Assembly: GCA_035048485.1 (NCBI GenBank)
Contig: CM068582.1
Span: 16,668,001 to 16,732,000, forward strand
DNA from: Pteria penguin
Lineage: Eukaryota; Mollusca; Bivalvia; Pterioida; Pteriidae
Direction of reading: 5' to 3'
DNA length: 64,000 nucleotides
Below are positions 31,651-46,400 of this stretch, one piece after another; positions within the stretch are counted from its first letter, which is position 1, and every line of letters starts with the position of its first letter. The notes under the pieces are model-generated. The model was not told the DNA's origin. It worked only from the letters and a program-made list of their open reading frames with translations, and searched no databases. The translations under genes were made by a program, and so were the position numbers.

Positions 31651-33095
31651 GGCTAAATAAGATTACATCTACATCGTTCGATGTTCCATCACAATTAATG
31701 ATTACAGCCAGTTGTTTTCAATGTAAGTTAATAAAGAAGCATTTTTTTTATTGTAAAAATTTTAAGTATAGATTTATTAACTAACAAAGTAATTAAACAA
31801 AACAAAAATCTTGTGGAAACGGTTTTGAAACAGATAATAATATAGATTACGATAAAAATTATACTTTATATGATAAGATAATTGTCATTCTGTTATAAAA
31901 AAAATTATGTTAATTTAAACTTTCAAAAGATATATATATGACAGGCAGGTCCTTGATTTAAATGTTATAGTTCAGGGGTTTTTTTTTATTGTTTTGTTTT
32001 GTGCAAGAACATTTCACCAATATGGGGAAAGTATTTTCAAATGCCCTGCATATTTTCAGTTTGACCTATCTATAATGCAACAAACCCATCTGAAGAATAT
32101 TTGTAATGAGGGCACCCCTAATACACAAAAAAGTTTTTGATCCTTTCTCGGTCTAATTAAATGTATTAATGAATCGCAGGTAATAATTTAGATGCTCAAT
32201 AAGTCCATCATTAAACATTGAACGTCCCTATAATAGGAGCAGTTTTTTAAAAATACTAAAGAAAAAGAGTTAATAATTCTTCTTTGCTATTTTTTCCCTA
32301 ATTTGTCTTTTTTTTCGAACTGTAGAGAGAGATCTACCACCTGCTTTTTACCGTTTTTCTCTATCTTGCAGCTAAGGCGGGCACGTTTTTACACTTTTTT
32401 GCAGTGCATATAATTAATTATTGCTCCTGTTCCTATACCATAGTGGCATTTGATGTTCACGATGGACTTCAATACAATAAATATCTGTGTTATGAATATG
32501 GATCATCATAAATGCGAAATGTAGATTGTTATAATCCCTGATACAAAAGTGTCCTTAGGATCTTGACTAAAGAACAAAAATTTAAGGTCACGGTCACAGG
32601 ATATGGTGACTGAGTGAACAAAAGTGCTGCACTGGAACTTACTGCAGAAGCCTGTCTCTTTTCTTAAGTTTTGTCAAAGCAGCTAGATGTTAAGATCTGC
32701 CAGTGTAACAGCTGAAGAGTGTTTTGTTACAGTACTCTGGTATCCTTAGACCTCCACTGCAAAACACTGGCTACCACTATATTCTGTATGTCACTAATAC
32801 TGTGGATATATTTACAAGATAAAATTTTCACAAAAAGCCATAATGTATGCTGACATGTAATGGTCAAATCAGATGAAGCAAGGGCTTTATATTTGCCTGG
32901 AGTCATAAACAACAGATTAAACTACCCTTTTGTTGTACTGAACAACAAATTCATTTATGATATTAATGAATATTTCAATTAAATGAAGATATTCATGTTT
33001 TTAATTTGTTTTTAATTCATAATACTTTTTAATATATTCTACGAATGCATTTTTTTCACTTTTTTCTACTTAATCTTATTGTAGCTGGGCTGAAA

Positions 33096-36000
33096 ATGAT
33101 TTGGAGGAGAGTACTGTACCATGTTAACATACATCAATCACACAATATTCCATGGCAACTACTGAACACATTGAAAGTTTATCAAGCGAGCTCATACAGT
33201 TCCAGCTTCACAGGAATCACATATCAAACTAAAAAGGGAAGTAATTCATTCCTTCCGAAACTTCTCCGTACAGACCTTTCACTTATACCTCAACTTGGTT
33301 GCATCAGTGATCGAGACAATGTATATGTATACGATAAAAATCAACAAACATCACATTCCACTATGATAAAGCTTGGCTATGATTTACATGGAACAATAAG
33401 GGATACATTGAGAGAAGGAAACGTCACTGAAAAGGTGCCTCGTATAGCTTTCCTGTGTGACAATGACATGTTTTATGTAGTGACACAGCTGGCTATATGG
33501 TTATGTGGGGGCATTGGTGTTCCTCTTTGTAAGACCCATCCTGAATCCGAGTGGAAATATGTCATGGAAAATTCTAAGTGTTCAGCAGTTGTAAAATCCA
33601 TGAAGGTATTTATTTATTATAACTTTTTAAAATTCAGTTTTTAAAAATCATGAGAGATATTTTAGATAAGCTCTTTAACATGTTGGGATACTGATGAAGG
33701 ATTAATTTCTGGCTATAATTTGTTCCCAGCTTACTTGTTATTTCAGCTTTTTTTAACATGAATATTTGAGATTTCTTCATGAGATTAATTGTCTGCAAAT
33801 TACAGAGGCACCTACCATTAATTGATTAAATATGAAACTTCTGTAGCTAGTTACTGTTCCTAACCAGAATCTGGTCCTTGACCAGTAATCCTTTTTTAGT
33901 AATTAATGGTTGAGTCTCTACCATTAATCTGATCGTTTTTTCCTGAGACCTTTTGTACATAATATTCTTATTACTTAGTTTATGTACCTGCATAGCTTTT
34001 GGTCCCCACCTTTTAGACACATTGTCATGTCTGTGAAGTTTACATCTGATCGATAGCTTGGAATGGTAAAGCAGGATTCTATGATAACTTTTGGCTGTAC
34101 TCATAAATTCACCAATTACATATGATTTACTTATGGACAAGATTCTCAGCAGTTAGATCTCAATTTTAATCATACACTGATATTGCTGCCACAATAAAAG
34201 TGAAAATTTCTTGAATATGATATAAGTCAACAAACAGAAAAATTATGAATACACTGTATTCAGGTTTTTCAAAATTTAGAAAGGGAATTTAAATTTGACC
34301 CTTACACCTAGTAAATGCTGTCATTATCAACATCCAGTGTTATCAAGAACATTAAGCGGGCTCACATGACAGGCATTGACATTGTGTGTCTGAAAAAACT
34401 CATTTTATACAGAGTTATATGCATTACTGAAAATCAATCTGATAAGCTCCGATTGGGAATTTAACCAGAGGAAAAATTTGTGTAAAAATTACTTTGTTTT
34501 AGACTAGTCTACCAGTATCCAACATACCAGTAATAGACCTCTCTCACAAATCATTACATCATTGGATTAAGGATTGTCGAGGAGATAGGTTCCATGTTGT
34601 CCAAAATGTTCCTTCAGCAGATGACCCTGCCCTTATCATCTATACCAGTGGTACCACGGGGCCTCCAAAGGTAATGTGATTTTTAATTTAAAGACATGTA
34701 CATAATATTAATATGATAAAGATAGATATTTGATACTTTATATTGGCTTTCATGTCAGAAAAGGAAACTGCCAGATGTCTAGCTTTTTGTCTGTAGTGTC
34801 TGGTATATCATTGACACTACTCTTGCAAATATGCAGATTAAAAACTTAATCACATTGAAGAATATTTTTGAATTAATGGAAGCAACAGTCGGTAGCATGC
34901 TTGTTTTTGAATCGAAAGATCCAAGGTTCAAGTCCCTCTGGTGACTTATCGGTCTTTCAGGTAAGACAGTAAAAACCAAGGTGTCATGTTTAGGTACACA
35001 TTGACATGTAAAGGATTGCTCACCACTTCTGGTGGATATGTTGCAGATATAAAAATTTCTGAGCTATGCATCAGGTAGATTATACTAGACACCATAATCA
35101 TGCGAGTGAAATAATCTCAGCTTGGCATGATTTGAAAAAAAACCTACAGTGAAGTATCAATTAATGGATACTTCTGCATGACATTTTTACTTGATTTATT
35201 TTCCATTGAATAAAAACCATGTTTATCTATAATGAAAGTCAGTGAAGAAATAATTTGTGAGGAGTGCATTTTGATGAAGTGGCAAATGAGTAATAGATTC
35301 TACTATAATGTCCAGTGTTGATTGAGAAATCCACAAACCTGAGTGTCAAGTTCACTTTGTCATTAGGGATTGATTGTATATTTTCCAATTGATGAATTTG
35401 TCCCTTAGAATCGTCAGTTTTCCCTGGCGTTTTGTTGGAAATGAACATAAAATTACTGGTCACTTGACATTGACATATGTCGTGTTTGCTCATGACGTCA
35501 TAATAAATTAAAGCAAGAAATAGGTTGTGCAGCTTGTCACCCACCCCTTGTGGTTAACAGGCTGATAATTTCACATCTCTTTGAAGGATATATCTGTGAA
35601 AATGGGAGAAAAAAGTAATTCATACAACCAGTATAACTATATATCATAAATAATGAGACCTACTTGTTCCTTGATGATTATTATTGGTATAAAAAATTGG
35701 AAGAACAAGTAGATCTGGTTTTAAGCAGAATATTACATGAAGTAAATGTAATTTCAGGGTGTCGTGCTGAGTCACAGAAACCTGATTACCAATATAAATG
35801 ACATGATTATATCGTGGGAATGGAACAGACGTAAACAAGACACAATCCTTCATTGCCTTCCATTACATCATGTCCATGGAGTGGTCAATGCTTTGTGGAC
35901 TCCAATTTTTTGTGGTGCTAATATTGTCATGTTACCAAAGTTTAATGCCAGTGTGGTAAGTGTAGAATTCAAAATTTTTCAAATTCTCCTGTTGCCCTGT

Positions 36001-39000
36001 TGTCTTCCATGCTTTTACACAGACTGCAAGGGATAATTACACGAATATATCTTTTCATACAGGGGTGTCAGTGATGTTTCCCTTTAGTCCCGTACTATTC
36101 TCAGAATTTTGGTACTAGGAAAAATTTAGATGTATCTCTTTGCAATTCTGTACGGAGACTGACAGAACATTATTTCAATAAATTTTCCAAATAACATCCC
36201 ATAATTGTTATTGTAAAAAGAAAAGGTAGAGGATGGATGAGAAATGGCACAGCATTTCATCAGATTAAAGTCCATATCACCAGTGTGCAAATTAATAATA
36301 GATGATGAAAGCATTTAATGGACACCATATGCAAGGAAAAATCAGTGTTTTCATGATGATTTTATAATGGCATGGAAGAGGACGAATAATTATTATACAG
36401 TTTGCATACATACAATAATATGTATCTAAAAAGTATCTATTTTTCTTAAACATTCCTCTGTTTGGAAAAATATGCCTTTTTATTTTTGGAAGGAAAATTT
36501 CAAATTAAGGCTACACACATAAAAAATATTGTATACAATTTCAATGAATTATTTCAAGTCTAGCTTGCCATGTTTCTTTTTAAAAGTAATTATTTGAAAT
36601 TTAAAGAGAGATAACTCTTACAGTGAAGAAAATGAAAGCCAGCAGGTTAAGGCCTATTGGTAAAGACATGAACTCTACATTAGATCAAATGCTCATGTCA
36701 GTGAAATAGAAGCATATTCCTTTTTCAGGGAGATTAACTTCATTGGCTACCTTAACCTAAAAAATTATCAAATTACAGCTTATAAATTTCATCCTTTAAC
36801 GAGTAGTAATTTAATTTGCTGAATTGTAGTTTTGCAGATTTTTGTTTTTTAACTCAAATTAAAAACCATCTGAAAACTTGTGCTGCATCATCATAACATT
36901 AAATTTTTTGGCAAGTCTACTACTGGGAGGGAGTTTTTATATGACCACATCTTATTCAGTCTTTTCGTTACACAGAGTTACTTCCCATTTGAGATATCTG
37001 GCAAACACTAATTATTACGTCATCAAATTCTATGAATGCCAGTCCAAACCTCAGGGAAAAAATGGTCAAAAAATGTTGTTTCCATGGGAAATTTATGATG
37101 TCATAATTGTCTTACGTCAGATGCTGTCCCAAATGAGAAATAAGTCAGTTTTACAGATTAAAAGAATCAATACATAAAATAATACTATTGTTATTTTAAA
37201 TATAAAGAAACAAAAATCAAACGTTGTTTTTCTAGGTTTGGAAGATATTGACCAAAGCTGCAGTGGAAGATTTTTCAAAAGAGGATATTGAAAACCTTCA
37301 ATTTCATCCTACGAGTTTACTAGTCAACTTAAGTATGATTAACATCACAGTTTTTATGGGTGTACCAACAATTTATGTGAAGCTTATCGAATATTTTGAC
37401 CAAATTTCTGGCACGGGAAGTAAAAGAGAAGGCACCTCAGACTCTTCATGTATCAGTCATAGAAATTTTAATCACATCAGGTAAGGAGTACCTTGCTGAT
37501 TGCATATTATACTAGAATGCAACACTGGGACTCATTGTAGGTTCATTAAATATTAATAAATCTTTGTTTGATTGAAAATCTTCTGAATCTTATTGGTTAT
37601 AAATCTTTTCAGTACTTTGAGTTCTTCCACCACCAAACCCATCCTGCTAATATATCAAACACCAAATTACTGTCAAACAAAACAACAAATGTGTCTGATA
37701 TATGTACAAGCATATAAATAAATTTTAGAATAATATACTTCATTATGATTTGAAAATGAGAAAAAAAGAAGTAGAGTCTGACTCAAATCTTATCATGAAA
37801 ATTGTTGTCCAAGAATGATTTATTCATGTCACAGTTGCATGCTGTTCAATCTCTGTTGATTGGTGATTTTATTCTGAAATTGGTGAAGGGTAAATATGCT
37901 AATTATGTGAATTATTCTGAAATTGATGAAGAATGAATAGATTCATTATGTGCATTATTCTTCCACTTAAGAGTTGCATGCCATTCAATCTGTGTTGCTG
38001 GGTGAATACTGATGAAAACTAATTATACTATGTGAGGTTGAGTAAATTTACCTAACAGTTTATTTTCCATATTTCATGTACACCAGCATTTTGCATTCAA
38101 TCATTTTCAGACAGTTGCCTGGCTACCAGTTAAAAAACAGATAAATATGTGTACCAGTATTTGTAACTTCAGTAGCTGAAATGTTGCTGAAAATAGAGCT
38201 TCCCTTTAGCTGGAACTGTATTTAAAGTCCTTTTCCCATTTTCTGTTTATAAATATATATCACCTGGAGTACACTGTTCTATTCCACTGATGAGTACCAT
38301 ATATATCTCTAACTGAAACCAGGTCTACCTGGTTTACATGGACTCTTTGGGTTTCATTTATCAGGAGTAAACCCAATTCTGGACTCTAGGGGGTTACACA
38401 TGAATGTCTGCCATAATACATGTTTGTTTGTGTCTTTTGTATTTTACACATTAATGATATTTTGCTGTCAGTTAATGATTGTTGCATTATAAATACACTT
38501 AAGGTTGATGGTGAGTGGTTCTGCAGCCTTGAGAAAAGATGTCATGAAAAAATGGAAAGAAATAAGTGACCATGACCTTTTGGAGCGTTATGGTATGACA
38601 GAGATCGGTATGGCTCTGACTAACCCTCTCCATGGAGAGAAAACACCTGGTAGGTGGAACCATTTATCTCGGTAGAGCTACTTGATTCTACATATCCTGA
38701 ATTATCTAGTATTCCTAGCACGTATAATTTGACAAAATATCTTTTCAAGCAAAGGGAATTTAATGTTTAAAAAATATATATATATATACATATGATGTAG
38801 AAAAATAATCTTATTCGTCTAGTCTTTTAGATACAATGTGTATGATATGAATTTATTCATTTCAAATGCCTTACAATTAATACCTCTTTGCAAATTCTTG
38901 GCAATAGAGGGATCACCAGATCTTTTTTAATCATACCCACTACACATAGATTCATTGTGATGTTACAGATATATCTATTTGACAGGCCCTTTATTTATAA

Positions 39001-41243
39001 CATCAGAATGAGAAAATGTGCCAACAAGTGGGATGTTTGGCATTTTGTAATCAGTGAATTATGTGAAGGAGAATGTCTGAGTAACTCCACATTTCTTAAA
39101 AACCTTAGGGTCAAGGCTACCAAGAGGACACTCTTCTACTGAAATTCAATTCTACTCAAAGAAAACATAGTTTTGAACAGTGTGTGAAAATCTAATCGAG
39201 TATGATTCTTTTGAAAGGCTAAAAATAATTTGTTTGTCTGTCACTTTTCATTCCTTAAACATAATGGAGAGGTTTTTTCCATAGATCAATGTAATACGTT
39301 AGGTTTCAAATATAGATGAATAATTAATGAAATACTGATGAAACTGTAATGTCGCAAAGAAACAATTATTCAGTAATTGATGGGTAAGGTAAAAAGGGAA
39401 TGCTCATTATGTCATTTATATTACAATGTATATTGTAAGGAAATTGAAACATACATGTAACCATGTTTCACATCATGTCAGTTATGTATCCTCTCTATTT
39501 TCTATTAAGGTGCTGTTGGTAATCCATTTCACAGTGTTGAAGTGAAAATTGCAAGAGAAAATAAAAATTCTGAATTTGGATATGACACATTGTGTGTAGG
39601 AAACCATGAATGCACCATTGTAAAAGAAGGTGAGCATTGACATGTCACCTAAGTTAGGTATACCTAAATCATTCAACATGCACTGCTATGAAAAAAAATT
39701 ATCAGATATAAATACTACAACAAAACTAAACAGCAAAATGTTGTGGAGTGCTTTAACTTTCCTTTTCTTTGAAACTAAGTCACTTGAGCCAAAGTACATA
39801 ATGATCTCCTTTTATTTGTCATGTCTTATGTGTCATTCATAACAATTCATCTAGGACAGTCCTAACAGGACAAATAACCTGCAGCAGTAAAGCTGTACAA
39901 CAACAATCTAGTTATAAGCTTATGATTACCTTGAACTTGGAGTACTGACCTTGGGTCAAAGTCATGACTCTCCATCTTGTCAAGGGTAAGAATTGTGACA
40001 TCGTATGCATGACATATTTTTTCTAGGTTGAAAAGTTAATTGATTTACATTCTGAAATTGGTTGTTAAGGAACTTAGTCTGGTGACATTCACCAAATGAG
40101 TCCAAAAAGAATCTGGATTCTCCTTTGGTCATGGGCATCCTTTGTGAAAAGTATCAAGACTCTTCAGACATCAAGTAATTTTTCAGAAAAGCTGAATAAT
40201 ATTTTCAAATTTAATATTAGACTTTTTAATCCCAAAAACCAAAGAAGACTTTTCAGTTCTATCTGTGAAGAACTCTGGGATGATAAGCAATTGCATTACA
40301 ATCTTGAAATGTTCTGTCACTACAATTTTGTTAAAATTTATTTCATTACTAGAAAGCTGTAATTTTTGATACATGTACTTGGTAAGATTACCGGTACTCT
40401 TAGATTTATATATAGTTTAAATGATTCTTTCTTTCAGGTCTGGAAGAGGTGCAGGGTGAATTATTAGTGAAAGGAGAAGGGGTGTTTAAAGAGTATTATG
40501 AAAATACAAAAGCAACCACAGAATCCTTCACTAAAGATGCCTGGTTCAAAACAGGTAAAATGTCTCAGCAATGTTAATAAGTATTTACTCCAGTTGTCTC
40601 AACTTCTAAACACATAGCTGTGCTGAAACAAATTCTAGAGTATTATAGTACAAGATTTAATTTTTCCTTTGACCTGTATTCCAAAAGACCTCAAATGAGG
40701 TCATAAGCAGCCTTGCTGTATAAGGTATGAGCTTCAAATTTTTCTATTCAATAACACTATAATACCAAACATAATTAGTCACAATTTCTTTATGCCTCCC
40801 CCCCCCCACCTCCTTACAGTAGCATTATACAAGAAGCCAAAACAATGTTGCACAAAACATTTAAATTATTGTTTCTAGGTGATACAGCTGAATTCAAAGA
40901 TGGTGTGTACAGAATATTGGGCAGATCCTCTGTAGACGTTATTAAATCTGGGGGCTACAAAATCAGTGCCCTTGATATAGAAGCTATTTTATTCACTCAC
41001 TCGGATATCATAGACTGTGCAGTCGTAGGAGTAGATGACCTTGTGTGGGGTCAACGGGTAGCAGCCGTCATTGTGTTGAATTCCAAGGATACAAACATGA
41101 CTTTACAAAATTTACAAAACTGGTGCAAAGGCAAAATGCCAGACTATAAAATTCCTTCTGTTTTACAAGTAGTCGAAGAATTACCAAAAAATGCAATGGG
41201 TAAAATTGAAAAGAAAAAAATTGCAAAGTTGTATTTTGATTAA
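33096..41243 (+). CDS. ACSF3: Malonyl-CoA synthetase (acyl-CoA synthetase family member 3-like)
   Basis: Eight coding exons, 622 codons: 33096-33605, 34503-34670, 35758-35955, 37236-37480, 38504-38649, 39510-39629, 40438-40554 and 40879-41243. All borders are GT/AG and all phases agree. The family activates malonate (and methylmalonate) to the CoA thioester in mitochondria, through an acyl-AMP. The start was chosen 11 bp after an acceptor; the first 50 residues are basic with almost no acidic residues, fitting a mitochondrial presequence. Motifs: phosphate loop [10 protein letters not shown] (217-226), [10 protein letters not shown] (401-410), WFKTGD (about 498-503), [16 protein letters not shown] (516-531), and the C-terminal PKNAMGK with the adenylation lysine near 610. 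The human protein is 576 residues; the extra length is mainly the N-terminus and about 25 residues before GVPTIY. The exon phases make a pseudogene unlikely. Confidence 0.95.
34872..35140 (+). mobile_element. Degenerate SINE, family A, in ACSF3 intron 2
   Basis: A decayed tRNA-like head with gttcaagtccc is followed by a gtctttcaggtaagacagtaaaaacc body and a tgcatcaggtaga word. These are in the same order as in the well-preserved copy at 50170-50440. Confidence 0.6.
37833..38005. repeat. Local direct duplication, offset about 138 bp
   Basis: agttgcatgctgttcaatct (37833) recurs as agttgcatgccattcaatct (37971), and ctgaaattg(g/a)tgaag recurs between them. It is a decayed tandem duplication in the ACSF3-like intron 4. 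Confidence 0.5.
38263..38306. repeat. Isolated partial monomer of the 70-bp satellite
   Basis: The words cacctggagtacactgttct and attccactgatgagtacc match the satellite consensus with about two or three mismatches over roughly 42 bp. It is a single copy inside an ACSF3-like intron, about 9 kb from the array. It is bordered on both sides by atatat. Confidence 0.7.
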
Positions 41244-41254
41244 TGCTAGATATC

Positions 41255-41260
41255 ATTAAA
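41255..41260 (+). terminator. Candidate polyadenylation signal for ACSF3-like gene
   Basis: ATTAAA lies 12 bases after the stop codon. This would be a very short 3' untranslated region, so a more distal signal is possible. Confidence 0.2.
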
Positions 41261-41411
41261 AACCAAAAACTGCCTTATTTTTCATTGTCTTAGATATATG
41301 TGTTCAAGATGCAAAAGTTACTGAGAATTTATTTATACAAGTGTTCATTAGCAAGACTTTTCATTTTTTCTGTAAACTATATATGCCTTAAAAGGTTTCT
41401 ATATAAATATA

Positions 41412-41665
41412 AGCCGATTCAATGCAGCTCAATTGGTTGGGGCTAGGCTTATGTCAGAAAGGTGCCATGTACGAGTACCACCAGTGTCATGTCTCTCGAA
41501 TGAGAAAGTAAAAATCGAGGTCTCGTTTCACAGTACAAGTGGCACAGCAAGTACCCTCAGTGCTTGTGGTGAGTCTGTTGCAAAGGTCTAGATTTCTGTG
41601 CATTACTTCAGATGGATGCCATGCAAGCGCAATGATCTTGCTGTGATGTAAAAGAATAATTAAAC
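41412..41665 (+). mobile_element. Degenerate SINE, family A
   Basis: A tRNA-like head (gcagctcaattggttgggg), then a tctctcgaatgagaaagtaaa body, gagtctgttgcaaaggtc, and a gtgatgtaaaa 3' end. It lies between the convergent ACSF3-like and NPEPL1-like genes. Confidence 0.6.
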
Positions 41666-42429
41666 AAACCATCTAGGTAATAACATTCAGTGAAAATTTG
41701 TTTGCTGTGTAATTCCACACCCATATTGTTGACTTGTGAGGAGAATGTCACTTTTTAATCGTGGAAATCTTAAAACCAAGAAAAATGTCCTGACCATTGA
41801 TAACACCTTTGCAGATCTTAAAACTGGCTTCATCAAGGATAAAACAGAAAGATCTTAAAGACTTGATATGTTATACTGAAATCCAGATGGCAGTAATGAA
41901 CCACGCTCACATGTGATGAAATTATCTTCATTAGCTGATGCATCATACCATATTGTTTTTAATGTCAAACAAACATTTTGTGCGAGATTGATAGAGTGTA
42001 TCACAACTTTATAGTTGTTTTTATTGAATATCCCAATCCAAGTGTCAGAAATGTAAAGTCCACCAAAAGGCATGCCAATTCCTGTTTCAAATCGTTTATA
42101 CAAGGATGTAATTTCCCTGTCCTTGTACAAGTCATTGGTCAAATGTTTCTCTCGCATTCTTTTAAACCTGATAATATATATACAATGTATAAACAGAAAT
42201 TTTATAAATCGGAAAGGCATTTTGGACATTGTTGATGCATTCTGACATCACTTTTTTTGCATCGTGGCATTGATAGAAGGCTAGGAAAAAAGGTAGCTTT
42301 GTTACTTCCAGAATGACCTTATTTAAACCTTATGAGGTGGGTCAGCATTTTCCCTGACCATTAAATTTACAGACAAATCAGCTTTATGTTGGGGAATTAT
42401 TTCTGCTTCATCATTTGAATTAATTTACA

Positions 42430-42830
42430 AGAAACTGCTAAAGAGGGCATGATGGATTGCAAACAAATATGAAACAACATCAAGGTCAAAAGTCATGGTA
42501 TCAATTGAAAGGAAAGCACTTGTCATATAGAACTTGTGTGTGAAGTATCAAAGCTTTATCCCTTTTGATTAAAAAGATAAAGCCAAGGTTAAAATTTCAT
42601 AAAAGTAGGTTAGAGTCCAAGGTCAAGGTCTATAGGTCAAAAGTCATGGCATAATTTGAAAGCTTTGGTCATAAGGAATGTATGTGTGAAGTAATATGTT
42701 TATACTCCTCTTAGTTGCTGAGATTTTGCTTTAACCAGAAATTTTACCAAAAGGTTGACTGACAGACAGACAGACGGATGGACAGTCTATAAACCAGAAC
42801 TGCTTTGTTATCTGGCCAAAATTTATTATC
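42430..42830. repeat. Dispersed 'aaggtca' repeat with cagacagacagacgg end
   Basis: It contains tcaaggtcaaaagtcatggt, a tgtgtgaagtatcaaagct word, a second ccaaggtcaaggtc, and ends gactgacagacagacagacg. It is the same repeat style as 17740-18670. The remaining 41244-43486 intergenic sequence shows nothing else I can name. Confidence 0.6.
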
Positions 42831-43486
42831 TTCTTTTGGTTTTAGTAAACTATTAGGTTTAAATTAAATTCTGATCATTCTCAAACTTTTACTGAGAATA
42901 TTGATGAAGTAATACATAGTATGAACAAAGCATTAAGAAAGGACATATACATGTAGATGACTGGTCTGACATTGCAATACCACAATATCATTTATACATC
43001 CTATCAAAGATGGATGAATAGAAAAAATAAACTAATAAGTTGAATTTCTTTAATAAATACAGGCTTTATCAAACAAATCACAATGAAATTACTTCTTGCT
43101 CATCCGTTGTATCAAAATATTTCTCATTAGCTTTATGATGTCATCAATAAATAAATTCTTATGTACCTACATATATACCTATAAACATGAAATTTACATA
43201 CCCCTGATTCTTTAGATATTTGTATCATGATACATTATATTGCACCACATAGTGTTTTACCCTCAGTAATGTGATTCCAGATACATAGTGATTTTACTGA
43301 TTACAAAAACTTTGATCACATTTCAATCACTCGACTTCTATAAATCTAACATACTATTAATCAAATTCACACATATAATCTTTGTATGTGTAACTTTTTT
43401 TTATCACATGGTTTGGTTAACTGACGTATTTCTGAAAAGCATCTCATGTAAGTTTATGAGGAGTAACTGTTTCATCTCTGCAGGTT

Positions 43487-46400
43487 CTACTTTGATCTTT
43501 TTATGCGCTTGACAGATTCAGGATTGTCTGTTTCGCCATCGACATCCATGGCAACTGCTATATTGGTGGGTGGGGCCATGTACCTTACCAAGGAATTCAT
43601 TGACTGCTGTCCAAATAGAGTGACCAACAAGGCTACTCCATATCCTGTAGCTCTTTCTCCCTACAACACAAAACAAATCTCCTCAATGATTATTCATTTA
43701 CATGTACTTAATGTTAGGCCAAAAGAAGTTTTTTCTTTGTTAACCATTAAAAGGTGGTTATATTTTAAAAGTAGTTATCAACAAAACTGAAAAAATGTCA
43801 CATTACATGTTCAGTACCACTTAGTCATTATATAATTTAAATTTTATGTAAAGAGGGTATGAGCTTAAATATATCAGTATTTTATATTTTGCTGAAGAAA
43901 ATTTCTAATTTATTTTTGTTTTGTTTTATTCAATCAAATTCAGTTTACTGCAGACTTTGTATCAATAAATAAATGTTACTACATTTTAAAGATTGCCAAC
44001 ATCCAGGTTCTATGTCACAATGTGACTGAAAATTGTTGAAAGCAATATACAATGCTAACATTCCAACCAAATTATATTCAAGAAGAAGCATCTAAGACAA
44101 ATTAAAGCTCTGAATAATCTGGACATTGTACGTGTAGTGGGTATAGTATATTAAATCAGTGCAAACTCTGTCTATTTTTGAGTGTAACTCAATAATTTTT
44201 GAATGAAATATACGTGCAAGACTACAACCCACAATAGATAAAAATTTCACCGAGGACATTTCCATGAATGGTATGACTTACATTGTGAACAGGGCTGGCC
44301 ATGTCTATATGAAGCCATACTCCAGGATAATCGAAGCCCAGGTGAGAGCCAATAAACAATCCAGCACATGATACCTGAGCGTTGCCACGGTCCTGAAAAT
44401 CAGGAATTCTATATTACTTATACCATACATCTCATCAAAATGAAACTTTGATATCAGCCAGGGGAATAAAAAAGTACGTCAAGAATGATTAGTTCCTGCT
44501 TTGAAAAATCTTTCCAAAATAAGTGCATATTGAATTTAAAGCCGGAAAACACATAATTCTCTAGTGTTACTAGTGGTAATATTTTCATGTGTGCTTTTTA
44601 CCTTGAAAATTCTGATTATTTATATAAATATTAACAAAACTTAAATAAATCACAATGATATCACCCTGATACATATAAACGCTTAGTGAAATACACACAG
44701 TGGTTTAAATTCCAAGTTAAAGATATCATGATGTTTACAATTGCAAATACTCACCGCAACAGAATTCTTCATGTCAGCCACGGAGCTGGAAAACTCACTG
44801 AAATGTAGTTCAGGAGAATACGGCACTGGATGTACCAGATCAGCAGAGTTCTGTCCAGCTTTCACACACCATAACTCCATGTTCTCGTTGTTTGTAAGAA
44901 TACTGCCATGGTATTTACCTGGCAAATAAAAATTAGCAAATACTTGAAATATTTTATGTTCAATTGCCGATCCATGGAATTCTAAGATCACAGGAAAGGA
45001 ATTATTTCCCAATCTGCAAGAACCAATGAATGATTAAACATGTTTATTATCAAATTTTTTAATCATTATGTGTATAAATATGCTTGTCAAAATGATTGAA
45101 ACAAAGTTTTTGTGAAACTTTCTGGTCCAATCAACTGCAGTTGCTATCATCAGTAATTTCTAATTCTAGAGATCAACAATCTTGGTTTCATTTGTAATAT
45201 TTAACAAGCATAACACATTTCATGTCAATGTAATTAATATTCAACTTTAAAGCTGGCCATAAACAGACAAACCAAAATGCTCCAGTGATGCACCAACCTG
45301 TGGATCAAATAGCCCATTCCCAGTTTTCAATTGCACTTTGAAATTCTTAAATATTACCATACAAAACATGTGACTCCAATCAAATACTGATGTGTCAATT
45401 ATAGAATTTTAGGTTGCAAAATAATCAAATACATAATACAGTCCAACCTGTCTACCAGGGGGAAGGTAAGAGTGGTCACTTATGGCAGACTACCACTTAA
45501 TACAGGCTAATTTGGTACAGTAATTACATGTAGTAATAAGGAATAAAGATAGATGGCTGCTTAAGACAGGCGATTGCTTAATACAGGTGGTCTTTAAAGC
45601 AGGTTTTACTGTAATCACATTTTTGTAACAAGTCTTATAGCATCTTTTAATCATCTTATACAGCGAGTTCATAAGGTAAGCTGTACATAAGGGTATTTCT
45701 ACAGTACACAATCTTGTAAATTTTGTGCACAAATTTTTACTAGTCTGAAAAAACTTGCTAGTTGCTTTAAGGGCAAGTCACACTTTAGGATAACTTCTGT
45801 ATCCTAATATCTTTACCAGTGGCAATTCCCTGAGCTCCAGTAAGCGTAGCCATGTCTACTATCACATCAGCTTTTAAATCTTTTCTTGCATATGCAACCT
45901 AAAATGACAAAATCTCAGAATATAAACATACAGTCTACTTCAAACAAAACATAAGTATTTGCTTAATGATTATTTTATGTCCCTTTATGATTATTTCACT
46001 CGTGATGACAGTACCAGTGATGGATCTTTCACATACCAGACTCAGCCATGACAAAAACCTTTGTTTCATGGTCTCAATGAAAAAGAAGTCACTGAGTCAT
46101 TGGCTCTGCTTGAACACAGTATCTCTCAGCATTAAGGCAAGTAAGTTTCTACATAAACTATGCTGAGTCCATTAAAAAGTGAAAAGATACTTTTATTGAC
46201 CGAGTCTGAGGTCAACATTCATGAATTACTAAAGTTATTCAGAGCAATAGTTACCCATAGTGCTCCAAATACATGACTATGCTAATAATTTGATTTTATG
46301 TGATGCATTTGTGCCAATAGGTGTAAACCATAATGATTAATCACAACACTAATAAAGAATCACCATTATCTATCCCTTTGTACTAAAATTATTGAAATGT

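Larger units (their letters stand above)
29621..33095. other. Upstream region of the ACSF3-like gene
   Basis: AT-rich. It holds SINE pieces at 30138-30365 and 30402-30497 and a short tandem repeat at 31575-31650. A splice acceptor (gtag at 33081-33084) precedes the first coding exon of the ACSF3-like gene by 11 bp of untranslated sequence. A 5' untranslated exon should therefore lie in this stretch; I could not place it. Confidence 0.5.

Noticed and set aside
41855..42229. 124-codon minus-strand frame between ACSF3 and NPEPL1
   Set aside because: Composition is like translated AT-rich intergenic DNA. I could not match it to a protein family.
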